Shown here: positions 1 through 8,700 of the stretch, in pieces
Layout: each line of letters opens with the position of its first letter
Position numbering within the stretch: the stretch's first letter is position 1
Origin: a virus
DNA length: 48,000 nt
Direction: 5' to 3' (one strand)
IMG/VR virus record: IMGVR_UViG_3300033182_000691
Location: 1-48,000 of that record
Made by a program: the position numbers and the translations under genes
Notes under the pieces: generated by a model
Databases searched by the model: none
What the model was told of the DNA's origin: nothing
Seen by the model: only the letters and a program-made list of their open reading frames with translations

Positions 1-608
1 GTGACTTCTAATTTAGTGCTTGCGCCTGTTTGTAACTTTAATGAGCCTGTACCGTTATCATTTATAATGCTGTCAGAAGCATCGTGATAAATCTGTAGGT
101 CACTTCCTGCACCAAAGATGGCTTTGTCGTTGTCGCCGAAGTTTACGTCTGCGGTAACAGTCGCACCGCCGTCTTTCAGGACTACCCCATCGATGGTTAC
201 ACCGGCTGCGGCTGTTGTTTCATCAATCGTATCAACGGTAATTTTTTGACCTGCGGTAATAACAATATCGGTAGCACCAGACGTATTGCCGTTACCCAGG
301 ATTTCAGATAGCTCGTTATTTGCACCAACTTGATTGTCTACATAGTCTTTGATTGCAGCAGTTGTTGGTACTGAAGTGTCGTTATCGTTACTGGCAACCG
401 TATCGGTTGAATCGATAATGATGACACCGCCATCTTCAAGATCACCACCTGAGTCTAAGGTCGCAACGTTATGCGCAGTAGCTGGCGTCGCTTTATTAGC
501 TTTGTCTAAATCGACATTACTAAAACCAGTTTCAATATCTTCTAAGTCTTGCGCTTCAATGAAGTCAACATTATCGACTTTAGAGTTTGTGTAATAAGGT
601 CCGGCCAT
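1..608 (-). CDS. Tail fibre protein, N-terminal part (runs off the window)
   Basis: Reading frame open from an ATG at 608 to the window edge, about 202 residues, beginning MAGPYYTNSKVDN. It contains a short helical start, a segment typical of fibre heads (VPTTAAIKDYVDNQVG), then repetitive beta-rich sequence with the GAGSDLQIYHD motif seen in many marine phage tail fibres. It would form a trimeric receptor-binding fibre on the virion surface. It starts 3 bases beyond the stop of the tail-hub-like gene at 611-2089, so it is the last gene of this leftward structural run. The C-terminal S74 chaperone expected for such fibres is absent here but is found, cut off, at 47775-48000. I infer these are two ends of one gene on a circular genome. 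Confidence 0.8.
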   Translation of the reverse strand, partial: MAGPYYTNSKVDNVDFIEAQDLEDIETGFSNVDLDKANKATPATAHNVATLDSGGDLEDGGVIIIDSTDTVASNDNDTSVPTTAAIKDYVDNQVGANNELSEILGNGNTSGATDIVITAGQKITVDTIDETTAAAGVTIDGVVLKDGGATVTADVNFGDNDKAIFGAGSDLQIYHDASDSIINDNGTGSLKLQTGASTKLEV

Positions 609-610
609 GC

Positions 611-2089
611 CTATCTCCGTTGTTTACCAGGCAAATATTCAACAGTCATGCCGTCCAGTTCCCAGACAGGCTCATTGTTGCTATTTGAGAGAAATCGAAA
701 GTTCGCCCAATCCCCTCGCCCTTCCAGTTCGATAACACCTTCATTAAGCGGTGTACCGCCCAGGCGAGTGCTACCCAATGTCGCTGTGCCAAGCACTGCA
801 CTGGAGTCTTCAAGTCCCAGGGATTGTGATGTGTTGCGCGGCAGACCACCGATACCGAAGTAAAAGTTGCCTCGCGCTTCAAGGTTTACAATGTCGTCTG
901 CTCGCAAGTCTGCACGTAGTCTGCGAAAGCGTTTGATTTGTGAGGGCATCTTTAAATTGGTGTAACCCGTTTCTGCGATAGCCAGGATGTTATCGCCATC
1001 AAAGTTGTTACCCTTTTCCATCTGACGGATATAACCGTCGTCGGAACCGAAATAGATTTTCTCGATTCCGTTATTGTCTTCACCGTTACAGATACATTTC
1101 ACGATATGCGGGAAACGCATTTGCGTAATCATGGGTACGCCTTCGTGATTGAACACAAATAGTAAACCGGTCCCATCGTTAAAAAATAAACGGTATTGGT
1201 TTTTCTCACGGACAACCGTTGAGCCGGTGACTGATCGCCACTTACCTTTCACTAAGTCGTCTACCGCAATCGAAATAATCGAATCTTCAAAGTCCGATGA
1301 TTTCTGACTTGCCATTAAATCAGTCACGCCGCGACTATCCATGAAGCGCACGGTTGAACCCATCATTTGAATGGAACCGGCAACCGCCCCTGCGTTGTTA
1401 CCGTATTCACTCATTTCCTCTGCCGTCCAATCGGCAGCTGATGTACCTGCCAGGATCACAATCTCGGTTTCCGAGAAGATACCCAGGCTTCCGTTAGGCA
1501 GCTTGGCAAAGCCACTCACATAGTTATTCATCACACGCTCATTCGCACCGCTCGCCAGGGTCCAGGTATGCGGGTCGCCGATACCGGAGTTTTGAATACT
1601 CTTTTGGTATGACAGGAATAAGTGTTTGCGATGCGCGATGATGTGTGTGGGTACATCACTGGCAACACCGGTGGTTATGTCCGTCCAGGTAGTTCCATCC
1701 CACTCAAACGCTTTATGCACACCCGATACGCCGTACATTTTTTCGGTACCTGCAAACGCATAGTTCACAAACTCATACCGTCCATCCGGGGCTAGACCGG
1801 TTTTTACCGTTGTCCAACCTGAGCCTGTGGATTCGTGCATTTCTGCGGTTAAGCCACCGGTCGCATTACGGAACGCATAGACTTTATTGTCATAGAGCCA
1901 TACGCCAAGAATGTCACCCTCGCCGGGTACTGCCGTGCTATCGAACTTTTCGTAACCCAAGATACGGCGATAACCGCCCTGGCGTTTGCATTCGATATTG
2001 GCACCGACGACCAGTAACCCTGGGTCAAGAGCGGTCGATGGACTGGCTAAATCTAAGCCGCCACCTAAACGTATTGGCGCGATATTCAC
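611..2089 (-). CDS. Tail hub / packaged-DNA stabilisation-like protein
   Basis: 492 residues, predicted beta-rich throughout, with repeated blade-like segments (VWLYDNKVYAFRN, IIAHRKHLFLSYQ, KIYFGSDDGYIRQM) that suggest a beta-propeller. This is the length and style of P22 gp10-like packaged-DNA stabilisation or tail nozzle proteins of podoviruses, which close the portal channel after packaging. It overlaps the upstream 239-residue gene by 4 bases (ATGA) and is followed by the tail fibre, the expected position of a tail protein. Near the C-terminus it carries an LGTATLGSTRLGG motif resembling the N-terminus of the neighbouring 239-residue protein. Family assignment rests on context and fold impression, not on catalytic motifs. 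Confidence 0.65.
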   Translation of the reverse strand: MNIAPIRLGGGLDLASPSTALDPGLLVVGANIECKRQGGYRRILGYEKFDSTAVPGEGDILGVWLYDNKVYAFRNATGGLTAEMHESTGSGWTTVKTGLAPDGRYEFVNYAFAGTEKMYGVSGVHKAFEWDGTTWTDITTGVASDVPTHIIAHRKHLFLSYQKSIQNSGIGDPHTWTLASGANERVMNNYVSGFAKLPNGSLGIFSETEIVILAGTSAADWTAEEMSEYGNNAGAVAGSIQMMGSTVRFMDSRGVTDLMASQKSSDFEDSIISIAVDDLVKGKWRSVTGSTVVREKNQYRLFFNDGTGLLFVFNHEGVPMITQMRFPHIVKCICNGEDNNGIEKIYFGSDDGYIRQMEKGNNFDGDNILAIAETGYTNLKMPSQIKRFRRLRADLRADDIVNLEARGNFYFGIGGLPRNTSQSLGLEDSSAVLGTATLGSTRLGGTPLNEGVIELEGRGDWANFRFLSNSNNEPVWELDGMTVEYLPGKQRR

Positions 2090-2805
2090 GACATGCTCAC
2101 CGTTTGACTGTTGGTTGAGGTCACATTGGTAAAGGTGACAGTTTGCTCAGCATCCACCACATCAACTAAGGGTGTATCGCTGCTTGTTTGTTCGATGACG
2201 CTTAACACGCGCATCTTCGGAATCACATCACCTTGTAGGTAATGCCATTGCATGCTGTAGCGACCGCCATTCGGCAGATCGTGTCCGTGTGTAAGTTGTG
2301 CGGCATAACCGGTTGCGGTAAATGCCCCGGTTGTTGAGATCGGTTCTTGTCCAATGGTTAATGCGGCTGCATAACCTGATTGTGCATAGCTGCTGTAACT
2401 GCCGGTATTTTCCCAACCGGCATGGATGGTTCCTGCACTTGGCGCAACACTGAGTGCTTGTGTTTGACCGAGCGGTTCTTGACCGATGGTCAGTGTTCCC
2501 GCTTGGTAGATAACCGACAGGCTATCGTTACCACCATTGGGTAAATCATTACCAATGGTTAAATCTGCCACCTGACCGCTCAGCGTTGCTGAGCCGGTAA
2601 CACTGACCGGTTCTTGTCCGATCACCAGGATGGCGGCGTACTCGTTCTGCGTCAGTAACCCATAACCACCGAGCGGTTCTACACCGATAGCCAGGACACC
2701 GCTTTGATAGCTATAGCTATGAGATGCGGCGTAACCTGTAAGATCAACGCTCCACCCAAGCTGTGTTGTGCCGAGTGTTGCGCTGCCGAGTTTTGCGTAA
2801 GCCAT
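2086..2805 (-). CDS. Repeat-containing virion/tail protein, function unknown
   Basis: 239 residues. The central part has about six imperfect repeats of roughly 25-40 residues, each with an IGxEPL/IGQEPI or HDLPNGG-type core (for example LAIGVEPLGG, LVIGQEPVS, LTIGNDLPNGG, LTIGQEPLG, LTIGQEPIS, LTHGHDLPNGG). The N-terminus has an LGSATLGTTQLG motif shared with the downstream tail-hub-like protein. No catalytic motif or signal peptide. It overlaps its neighbours on both sides (4 bases downstream, 1 base upstream), so it is co-translated with structural genes. Probably a beta-structured tail or head-tail joining component; the family was not recognised. Confidence 0.7.
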   Translation of the reverse strand: MAYAKLGSATLGTTQLGWSVDLTGYAASHSYSYQSGVLAIGVEPLGGYGLLTQNEYAAILVIGQEPVSVTGSATLSGQVADLTIGNDLPNGGNDSLSVIYQAGTLTIGQEPLGQTQALSVAPSAGTIHAGWENTGSYSSYAQSGYAAALTIGQEPISTTGAFTATGYAAQLTHGHDLPNGGRYSMQWHYLQGDVIPKMRVLSVIEQTSSDTPLVDVVDAEQTVTFTNVTSTNSQTVSMS

Positions 2806-3239
2806 TAGCTCAGTTGGAATAGCCCGTCAGCGTTCCAACGCACAATGAAGTTAGAGTTGGTTGAACGCACGTTATAGCCGGTATCATCCAGGTCCATGTA
2901 GCCTATGAGTTTGTCGGTTGTTGCCAGTGAACCACCGGCTTGTTTAATTAACACAATGTAACGTGCGGCAATTGATACGGTTGTCCCGTAGCTCACATCA
3001 TCGGCATCAAACTTGACCGTACCTGCGCTTTCGGTGAACACCGGATTAGCTAGGGTTTGCACCGCGTAATCTGCATCTGCGCATTGATTATCCAAGTCGG
3101 CATAGGTGCTATCGGTCGCTGCAGGAACATGGTCAGTGGTTAACAACACGGCTTTGACCGTATCGTTATCTAAGTCAATTGTGCCGTCGATAATGTCTTT
3201 TTTAGCACTGTTATAAAGAGTAAATGAACCTACAGCCAT
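2805..3239 (-). CDS. Phage structural protein (small virion protein family)
   Basis: 144 residues starting MAVGSFTLYNSAKKDIIDG. The pattern of a short beta strand, 'DGTIDLDNDTVKAVLLTTDH', then 'ADLDNQCADADYAVQTL' matches a widespread phage protein family found next to head-tail and tail genes and annotated as structural or hypothetical; it may be a decoration or tail-associated protein. It lies between the adaptor gene and the repeat protein in the structural operon, with an AAGGAGCTAATC ribosome-binding region before its ATG. No enzymatic residues are seen. Confidence 0.65.
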   Translation of the reverse strand: MAVGSFTLYNSAKKDIIDGTIDLDNDTVKAVLLTTDHVPAATDSTYADLDNQCADADYAVQTLANPVFTESAGTVKFDADDVSYGTTVSIAARYIVLIKQAGGSLATTDKLIGYMDLDDTGYNVRSTNSNFIVRWNADGLFQLS

Positions 3240-3249
3240 GATTAGCTCC

Positions 3250-3906
3250 TTATGCTAACGGTGTTTCGCCCTGCGCCATCATGGGAGATTGGCTACGGAG
3301 CAAGCGATTAAATTTCTGTTGATAGCGCAATGCTGCGCCTTGATAAACATTGGGTGCTTCTTCAAACACGCCGTAATATTCAATGGCCTTATCGACAATC
3401 ATTGAATGGAAATGGGCAGCAATAGCCGGTGTATCGCTATCAGCACTTAATGACACTGGATGCTTGTAGTACGCCAGTTGTACGGTGTACGCATCATCCG
3501 GTGTGGGGTACAAAATCATGTCGCCATTAGGCACCAGGATAATGTGTGTTGGTCGTGATTCGGTCGGTACACCAATGTCTTCACGTTTATAGTCGCGGTG
3601 TGACATGACCCTCAATGCGGTTTCGGTATCTTCCCCTTCACTGGTTTTGAATACCGAGAAGTAATGGGTATCCCAAACATTCACATCACTGGATGATGGG
3701 GTGTACTGTTTGGTGCCACTTGAGGTTTGAAACGCAACGCGCTTCCACAGAAAATTCCATTCTGCGCTTGCACCTTGAATCTCAAGCCAGGCATTGCGTA
3801 CCCATTCCACGATACGTTTAGCATCACCGGTTTGGCCGCTTGTGGACGCAACTTCGTTAACGCCCATTTCGCGTGAAACAGCCTGGCAGAGTTCAAGAAA
3901 GTTCAT
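3250..3906 (-). CDS. Head-tail adaptor protein (P22 gp4-like)
   Basis: 218 residues, largely helical: an N-terminal segment (MNFLELCQAVSREMGV), a helical region with WVRNAWLEIQ, a middle beta region (YTPSSSDVNVWDTHYFSVF; ILVPNGDMILYP) and a C-terminal helix pair (MIVDKAIEYYGVFEEAPNVYQGAALRYQQKFNRLL). This is the layout of podoviral portal-adaptor proteins (P22 gp4 / T7 gp11-type), which bind under the portal ring and receive the tail hub. It sits three bases from the 124-residue gene upstream and before the tail genes, the expected position. Function is assigned from family layout and order. Confidence 0.7.
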   Translation of the reverse strand: MNFLELCQAVSREMGVNEVASTSGQTGDAKRIVEWVRNAWLEIQGASAEWNFLWKRVAFQTSSGTKQYTPSSSDVNVWDTHYFSVFKTSEGEDTETALRVMSHRDYKREDIGVPTESRPTHIILVPNGDMILYPTPDDAYTVQLAYYKHPVSLSADSDTPAIAAHFHSMIVDKAIEYYGVFEEAPNVYQGAALRYQQKFNRLLRSQSPMMAQGETPLA

Positions 3907-3909
3907 TAA

Positions 3910-4284
3910 TTACACTCGCGTATAAGGGAAGCGTTTAACGTTTCGCCAAACGTCTTCCATAATGGCATCGCCGTTATCATCCACTTGCCCGGTCTTTTTC
4001 TTACCGTCGTATTTGGTGTAGATACACTGATCAAGCAGACGTAAATGTTCTTCGCGGATTTCCACTTCCTCTTCACGCTTAACTTGAATGGCCATGCCAT
4101 TAACTTGCGCGAAGATCGGTCCTGAGTCTTCGTTGGTGTTGTGAAAAATGACTTTCACACGCTTTGGGCCTTCTGGCGCAAGTTCTTTCTTTTGACGGCC
4201 CCGCTTAGGTTTTGCTTCAACGGGAGCGGTCTTGGTTTCAGATTCTTCGATCAGATCAGAAACATCAATTTCAGTATCACTCAT
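3910..4284 (-). CDS. Hypothetical capsid-associated protein
   Basis: 124 residues. The acidic N-terminus (MSDTEIDVSDLIEESE) is followed by a basic stretch (KPKRGRQKK) and a compact C-terminal half with VKVIFHNTNEDSGPIFAQVNG. The tail end resembles small proteins found just downstream of N4-gp56-type capsid genes, whose role is unknown; it may be a head-completion or decoration protein. It is the first gene after the capsid terminator at 4299-4333, so its level would be lower than that of the capsid protein. No enzymatic motif. Confidence 0.6.
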   Translation of the reverse strand: MSDTEIDVSDLIEESETKTAPVEAKPKRGRQKKELAPEGPKRVKVIFHNTNEDSGPIFAQVNGMAIQVKREEEVEIREEHLRLLDQCIYTKYDGKKKTGQVDDNGDAIMEDVWRNVKRFPYTRV

Positions 4285-4298
4285 GGACTTGTCCTATA

Positions 4299-4333
4299 AA
4301 GTAAAGGGGCCGCACCCGTATGGATGCAGCCCC
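4299..4333 (-). terminator. Rho-independent-like terminator after the capsid gene
   Basis: Leftward RNA would form a 12-bp GC-rich stem (bases 4333-4322 pairing with 4317-4306, two or three G-U pairs) with a four-base loop, followed by the T-rich tract TTTACTTTATA. It lies in the 69-base gap after the major capsid gene. It probably reduces read-through so that capsid protein is made in excess of the downstream head-tail proteins. Confidence 0.75.
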
Positions 4334-4353
4334 AGGTTTAGCTAATCTTTCGA

Positions 4354-5337
4354 TTAGTCGGTAGCACCTACCTCAGCACGTACCATCCATGCGTCATTCA
4401 AGATGACTGCGGTTGAGTACGCTTTCCAGCCGGCGTGGTTACGCTGACCTAATGGATCAGAGTCCGAAGGCTTTGCGTTCACGATAGTTGGGGTGATTGA
4501 GTTGCGACCTTTCAATGCCACCAAGCCGAATGCGTCACGGCCCAGGAAGATCACTGGGTAAACGTCTGCACTGGTGCCAGTGGTTGAGATCATTGAACCG
4601 GCTGCGCCGCCCGCATCTGCCCAGGGCGCGATGATGGTAGATGATACGTAACGAACGTCCTCAACCTTACCAATCTCAGATTCCCAAGCAGACAGTGAGC
4701 CGTACTTTTCAGTCGGTACAAAACCTGCCATTGCACGAATGTCGCCTTCCAAGTCTGGGTGAACCAGTGCCACATAGCCAGGTGCTACGTTCTCAGTACC
4801 GTAAGACGCGGTAGAGCGAACCACCTTAGTCAATGGACGTGCATTTTGACGTTTCAAGTCACGCACACACTGACGCTGCAATGCCAGATCAATAGTGGTG
4901 TTAACCGCGTTACGTGCTGCGCCGTTGGCATAACGCACGTTTGAACCGGCTTTGATCACATTGAAACGGATGGTTTCAATGGTTTGTGCCGCTTGCTCGC
5001 CCAACACATCAACCGCTTCTTGCAACACTGGGTCCTCATGGGTATCCATGATTTTGTCAGTTACAGTCACCAAGTCACCGTACTGATTAACCGTTGCGGT
5101 CACATCGGTTGCTGACAGTTGCTTAGCGGTCGGTGTTACACCTTCGGTCAATGGCGTAGTGGCCAGTGACAATGCGCTATAGCGACGGAATTTAACGGTA
5201 TCGGATTTTTTGGTCGGCAATGTTTTTGCTTGACCGAACTTCTCGATAACCAGGAAAGGGATAGCGCGTTTGAGCAATTCACGCTCAGCATACACGCCGG
5301 TACGTGGTGAAATATCACCGTATTCAGTATTTGCCAT
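4354..5337 (-). CDS. Major capsid protein, N4-gp56 family
   Basis: 327 residues with the family's characteristic pattern: an N-terminal 'AERELLKRAIPFLVIEKFGQAKTLP' helix, 'FRRYSALSLATTPLTEGVTP', then 'VTATVNQYGDLVTVTDKI'. These features match the N4-gp56 major capsid family with an HK97-like fold, which assembles the icosahedral head. It follows the scaffold gene by 5 bases and is followed by a terminator-like hairpin, the common arrangement for a highly expressed coat gene. The length fits the family. Confidence 0.85.
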   Translation of the reverse strand: MANTEYGDISPRTGVYAERELLKRAIPFLVIEKFGQAKTLPTKKSDTVKFRRYSALSLATTPLTEGVTPTAKQLSATDVTATVNQYGDLVTVTDKIMDTHEDPVLQEAVDVLGEQAAQTIETIRFNVIKAGSNVRYANGAARNAVNTTIDLALQRQCVRDLKRQNARPLTKVVRSTASYGTENVAPGYVALVHPDLEGDIRAMAGFVPTEKYGSLSAWESEIGKVEDVRYVSSTIIAPWADAGGAAGSMISTTGTSADVYPVIFLGRDAFGLVALKGRNSITPTIVNAKPSDSDPLGQRNHAGWKAYSTAVILNDAWMVRAEVGATD

Positions 5338-5342
5338 TGGTA

Positions 5343-6305
5343 TTACCTTCTGCCGTAATCAGGATCATTGCGCTCCAAGTAGTCCCATAGGGCCTCTGGA
5401 TCATCCGGTGCGGAACTGCCAACCGCTCGACCACCGCGAGTTTCAGGGATTTGACCCTGGCTCAGTTGCCGTTCGCGTTTCGCTTGGATTTGCGCTACTC
5501 GTTCATTGGAAACCGGTGCGTGTTGTGTGACCACTGGCTGAGGGCGAGATTGCTTGAAATACGTTAGCAATGTCGCTGCATCGGCAGCATCATCGGATTG
5601 CACCAGTTTTTGCACACTGTCTGGCTGTGCTGATACCCATGCTTTGAACTCGCTACTACGCGCCGTATCACGCCAATCGGGGTGAATGGAGTCTAAGGCT
5701 TGTTCCTGCGTTTGCTTGTAGCGTGATTTCTCAGCTTCTTGAAACGGACGAACAGCCTCATTAACGATGTTCTTCACATAGTCGTCATTAACAGTCTGTG
5801 GTGTGCCAACAGCACCTCGGGTCAACGCATCTGCGAGAGCCGCCGCTGCTTTTTCTTCATCACCGGACATCAGTGTGTCTACCACTTGTCGGGCGATTTT
5901 TTGAGCATCCTGCTGCGGAACCCCTTTGGATTCGGCTTGCGGTGTTGCTTGGGCCGACTTGAGCTGTGCTTCAAGTTGGTTAATCTTTTGTTGGTACGCG
6001 CTGACTCGACCGGAGTTTGAGCGTACATTTTGTTGCAGTTGCGCAATGTGTTGTTGCGCATCGCGGTATTGGCTTTCCCAGTTTGTTTCCTGGGCAACCG
6101 CTTCAACAGGTTCTTCGGCCGGTTGTTCAGCCTCAGCCTCTTCTACCACTGTGTCTTGAGCGGCTTGTTCGGGTTCGCCCTCTTCCAGGTTTAACTCTTC
6201 CTGGACTGGCGCATCATCCGACTCCGCTTGCTCTAGCTCCGCATACAAACGGTCTAGTTCTTCTTCGGACAAGTCTTGGCTCTCAACTTGCGCTGCGTCA
6301 CTCAT
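5343..6305 (-). CDS. Capsid scaffold protein
   Basis: 320 residues. The first 80 or so are very acidic (EEELDRLYAELEQAE, EELNLEEGEPEQAAQ), followed by a predicted coiled coil near residues 85-120 (QYRDAQQHIAQLQQNV, YQQKINQLEAQLKSAQ), a helical middle and a basic C-terminus with RNDPDYGRR. This acidic, coiled-coil, basic-tail composition and its position between portal and coat genes are typical of podoviral scaffolds, which direct procapsid assembly and then leave. No protease motif is present, so release is probably by exit rather than cleavage. Confidence 0.75.
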   Translation of the reverse strand: MSDAAQVESQDLSEEELDRLYAELEQAESDDAPVQEELNLEEGEPEQAAQDTVVEEAEAEQPAEEPVEAVAQETNWESQYRDAQQHIAQLQQNVRSNSGRVSAYQQKINQLEAQLKSAQATPQAESKGVPQQDAQKIARQVVDTLMSGDEEKAAAALADALTRGAVGTPQTVNDDYVKNIVNEAVRPFQEAEKSRYKQTQEQALDSIHPDWRDTARSSEFKAWVSAQPDSVQKLVQSDDAADAATLLTYFKQSRPQPVVTQHAPVSNERVAQIQAKRERQLSQGQIPETRGGRAVGSSAPDDPEALWDYLERNDPDYGRR

Positions 6306-6324
6306 GGCAGTTCTCCTTGATGGT

Positions 6325-6338
6325 CCTCTGATCAGAGG
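6325..6338. repeat. Perfect 14-bp palindrome between small ORF and scaffold
   Basis: CCTCTGATCAGAGG reads the same on both strands and lies in the 41-base gap upstream of the scaffold start. No T tract follows, so it is not a standard terminator; an RNA hairpin for processing or an operator are possible. Role unknown. Confidence 0.5.
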
Positions 6339-6346
6339 CGCAAAGG

Positions 6347-6544
6347 TTATTCACTCAAGACGCGGGAGCCTTCGGACTCCGGCAAATTCTCAAGTGCGCG
6401 TAGTGCGGCAATGAAGCCGCGATGAAATTGGGTGTACTCAATGGTTAACGTGCTGTCTTCTAACAGGTCACGTTGTTTATTGATCTGGTCTTTCAGCCAG
6501 GCATCAACCGTGCGCCAATCCGCACTGTTTTTATCGATCTTCAA
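6347..6544 (-). CDS. Small hypothetical protein between portal and scaffold
   Basis: 65 residues, acidic and helical, beginning MKIDKNSADWRTVDAWLK. Its start overlaps the portal stop by 4 bases (ATGA), so it is translationally coupled to the portal. Small helical proteins are frequent at this spot in podoviruses, but I do not recognise a named family. No membrane segment or catalytic motif. Confidence 0.6.
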   Translation of the reverse strand: MKIDKNSADWRTVDAWLKDQINKQRDLLEDSTLTIEYTQFHRGFIAALRALENLPESEGSRVLSE

Positions 6545-8700
6545 ATGCCCTCGCCCATTTTGCGTTTAAGCTGCATTTCCAATCGCTTGTTGTTCTCGCG
6601 CATCATGGCAACGCCTTGACGCGATTTATCACCGGCTAACCGTTGTTGGATTGCCGCTGCATTGGTGTTTTGTTGGGTGGTCAGTTTGGCCATTTCCAAC
6701 TCACGCTCTTGGGTAAGTTCTGCGGCACGTAATTGGCCTTTCAGCTCAATATCTCGTGCGCGTAGTGCCTGTTGCGCTTGCAGATTTTGCGACTCCATCT
6801 GTAGACGGGCTTCTGCGATTGGATCAACGGGCGGTGCGCTATTGGCCGCCATGTTCTCCAGGTTCTTCGCAATCTCTTCATCGCTGTACATAAACTCGGT
6901 GCTATCGATCTGCATCGCTGAGGCCACTTTCTTGAGTAGCTTTTGCAAATCCACCATTGGTTGAAAGGCCGGACTCAGTGACAAGTTCACCAGGTTCATC
7001 ATGTTTTGTTGTTGCGCTTCTTTCACCAGTAACGCTGAGCTACCCCGCGCAATGATATTAAAGTCGCCTTTAATATCTTCATTCTCATTAAACTGCATAT
7101 TCCAATCGTACAAGCGACGGATAAACGGTTTAGTGATATCGTCGTCCCAGTTCTTAACCGCACGACGCAACAGTGTATTGGCCTGGTTCATCACCATGCT
7201 CATACCGGTTGCTGTCTGAATCGGTGTGGGTCCGACTTCGCCTTGTGCGACGGCCGGGATACCGGACTCTTCACGCGCCAACTGCCAGGCTTGATTGAAG
7301 ATGCTTAACAGTTCATTCAAATGGCTATTGGTTTCAAACTTGGCAAACGCTTGGGCAACATTCACCCCAGGGGTTTTCACGCGCCAGTATTTCCCTGGCT
7401 TCGATACCCACTCGCCGTCAACCGGCTCGATCACCGCGTCATTAACAACGGTTTCAGGAATCGCGGTACGTCCTGCGTTATCCATTGCCATACGCCATGC
7501 GCCGTTAACCACGCTTTGACTATTGCGCAACAGATACGGCAAGCCATAACCAAATATGCTTGCATCGTCTTGTTCCCAGTTGAATACGCTATACGGCAAA
7601 TCGCCGGTATCCATTGGGTTGATTTCAGCGTAGATCACACGGCCATCGCAGAACCACACCACGCCATTGAGTTCATTCAAATGATCGTCATGGTCAACCT
7701 GGCAACCACACGCTTCTAAATCGTTTTTATCGATAGGACCGTGATATTCCCAGACCTCATAGCGATAACGACCGACTTCTTCCACGCCACTGATTCGGCG
7801 CATTTCTGCCAAGTGTGTTGCCGTTTGTTCACGGTCAATCTCAGAGCGTAAGACATCATTGATCTGAGAGCCTAAGAAGCCCGGTTGTTGCGCCAAGTCC
7901 CGTAGCTCTTTACGCGACATGATATGACGCTGAAACGCATATTCCGCTTCACTCATACGTCGCGCTGACATATCCGGGAAAAAGTCCCAGGGATCAACAC
8001 GCTCAGCCCAGGGGCGCATATCACGCATCACCTCAAGCACTCGCACGGTCTTACCACTTACCGGGTCTTGCTCTTTACCCCAACGGTGACGCACCCGGCC
8101 TCGGATCACTGGACCTTTTAAAATCGCGGTGCCATACAGACACGCATCATGGATCGCATCACGACAGGTCGAAGGCCAACGGGCCTCGGACAATTGATCG
8201 TCCATTTCCAGTTTCATAGCCTCAGCGCGTTTCTTCGCCTCAGCAACTAACTCGTCCTTGATCCCTTTCGCCAGGTCCCGTTTCTCAACGGTTGCACCCT
8301 CAGCGGTTTGGCCAATCGGCTCTTGGCTTTCTTCCCATCCTGGGATGTCCGGTACGGGGGTTGGTTGAATGTCCCAGTTACGATCATCTGTAGGGAAGAG
8401 AATGTCAGATAATCGCGCTTCTGAGCTATTCACCATCGGACGGGTGATATTCACAAAGACAGATGACTTACCTGCCTTTTTCAAACTGGTTTCGGTCGCT
8501 GCGTCGTATTGGCCGTTGAATTGACGTAAATCGGCAAGCCAACGGTTCTCAACGCCATCGCGCCATTTGGTTAACTTTTCGGCTTTGGCTTGAAGCGAAA
8601 TACCTAAGTCAGCCATCCGTTCTGCCGCCTTACGCTCTTCTTCAAGGCGTTTGGCTTCCAGGTCAATCACTTGATCTGCTGAAAAATCAGTGCTGTGCAT
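6541..8700 (-). CDS. Portal protein (podovirus type)
   Basis: 719 residues, the usual size for podoviral portals. It has an N-terminal helical clip-like region, a central part with 'YGTAILKGPVIRG', 'WDFFPDMSARRMSEAEYAFQR' and 'LPYSVFNWEQDDASIFGYGLPYLLRNSQ' that resembles P22-type and related portals, then a long alpha-helical C-terminus (about residues 610-719; QQALRARDIELKGQLRAAEL) that would form the barrel inside the head. It forms the dodecameric DNA entry vertex. It is downstream of the terminase genes with a 540-base non-coding leader, and overlaps the next gene by 4 bases. A GAGG stands about 15 bases before the ATG; no closer ribosome-binding site is obvious. Confidence 0.8.
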   Translation of the reverse strand: MHSTDFSADQVIDLEAKRLEEERKAAERMADLGISLQAKAEKLTKWRDGVENRWLADLRQFNGQYDAATETSLKKAGKSSVFVNITRPMVNSSEARLSDILFPTDDRNWDIQPTPVPDIPGWEESQEPIGQTAEGATVEKRDLAKGIKDELVAEAKKRAEAMKLEMDDQLSEARWPSTCRDAIHDACLYGTAILKGPVIRGRVRHRWGKEQDPVSGKTVRVLEVMRDMRPWAERVDPWDFFPDMSARRMSEAEYAFQRHIMSRKELRDLAQQPGFLGSQINDVLRSEIDREQTATHLAEMRRISGVEEVGRYRYEVWEYHGPIDKNDLEACGCQVDHDDHLNELNGVVWFCDGRVIYAEINPMDTGDLPYSVFNWEQDDASIFGYGLPYLLRNSQSVVNGAWRMAMDNAGRTAIPETVVNDAVIEPVDGEWVSKPGKYWRVKTPGVNVAQAFAKFETNSHLNELLSIFNQAWQLAREESGIPAVAQGEVGPTPIQTATGMSMVMNQANTLLRRAVKNWDDDITKPFIRRLYDWNMQFNENEDIKGDFNIIARGSSALLVKEAQQQNMMNLVNLSLSPAFQPMVDLQKLLKKVASAMQIDSTEFMYSDEEIAKNLENMAANSAPPVDPIAEARLQMESQNLQAQQALRARDIELKGQLRAAELTQERELEMAKLTTQQNTNAAAIQQRLAGDKSRQGVAMMRENNKRLEMQLKRKMGEGI

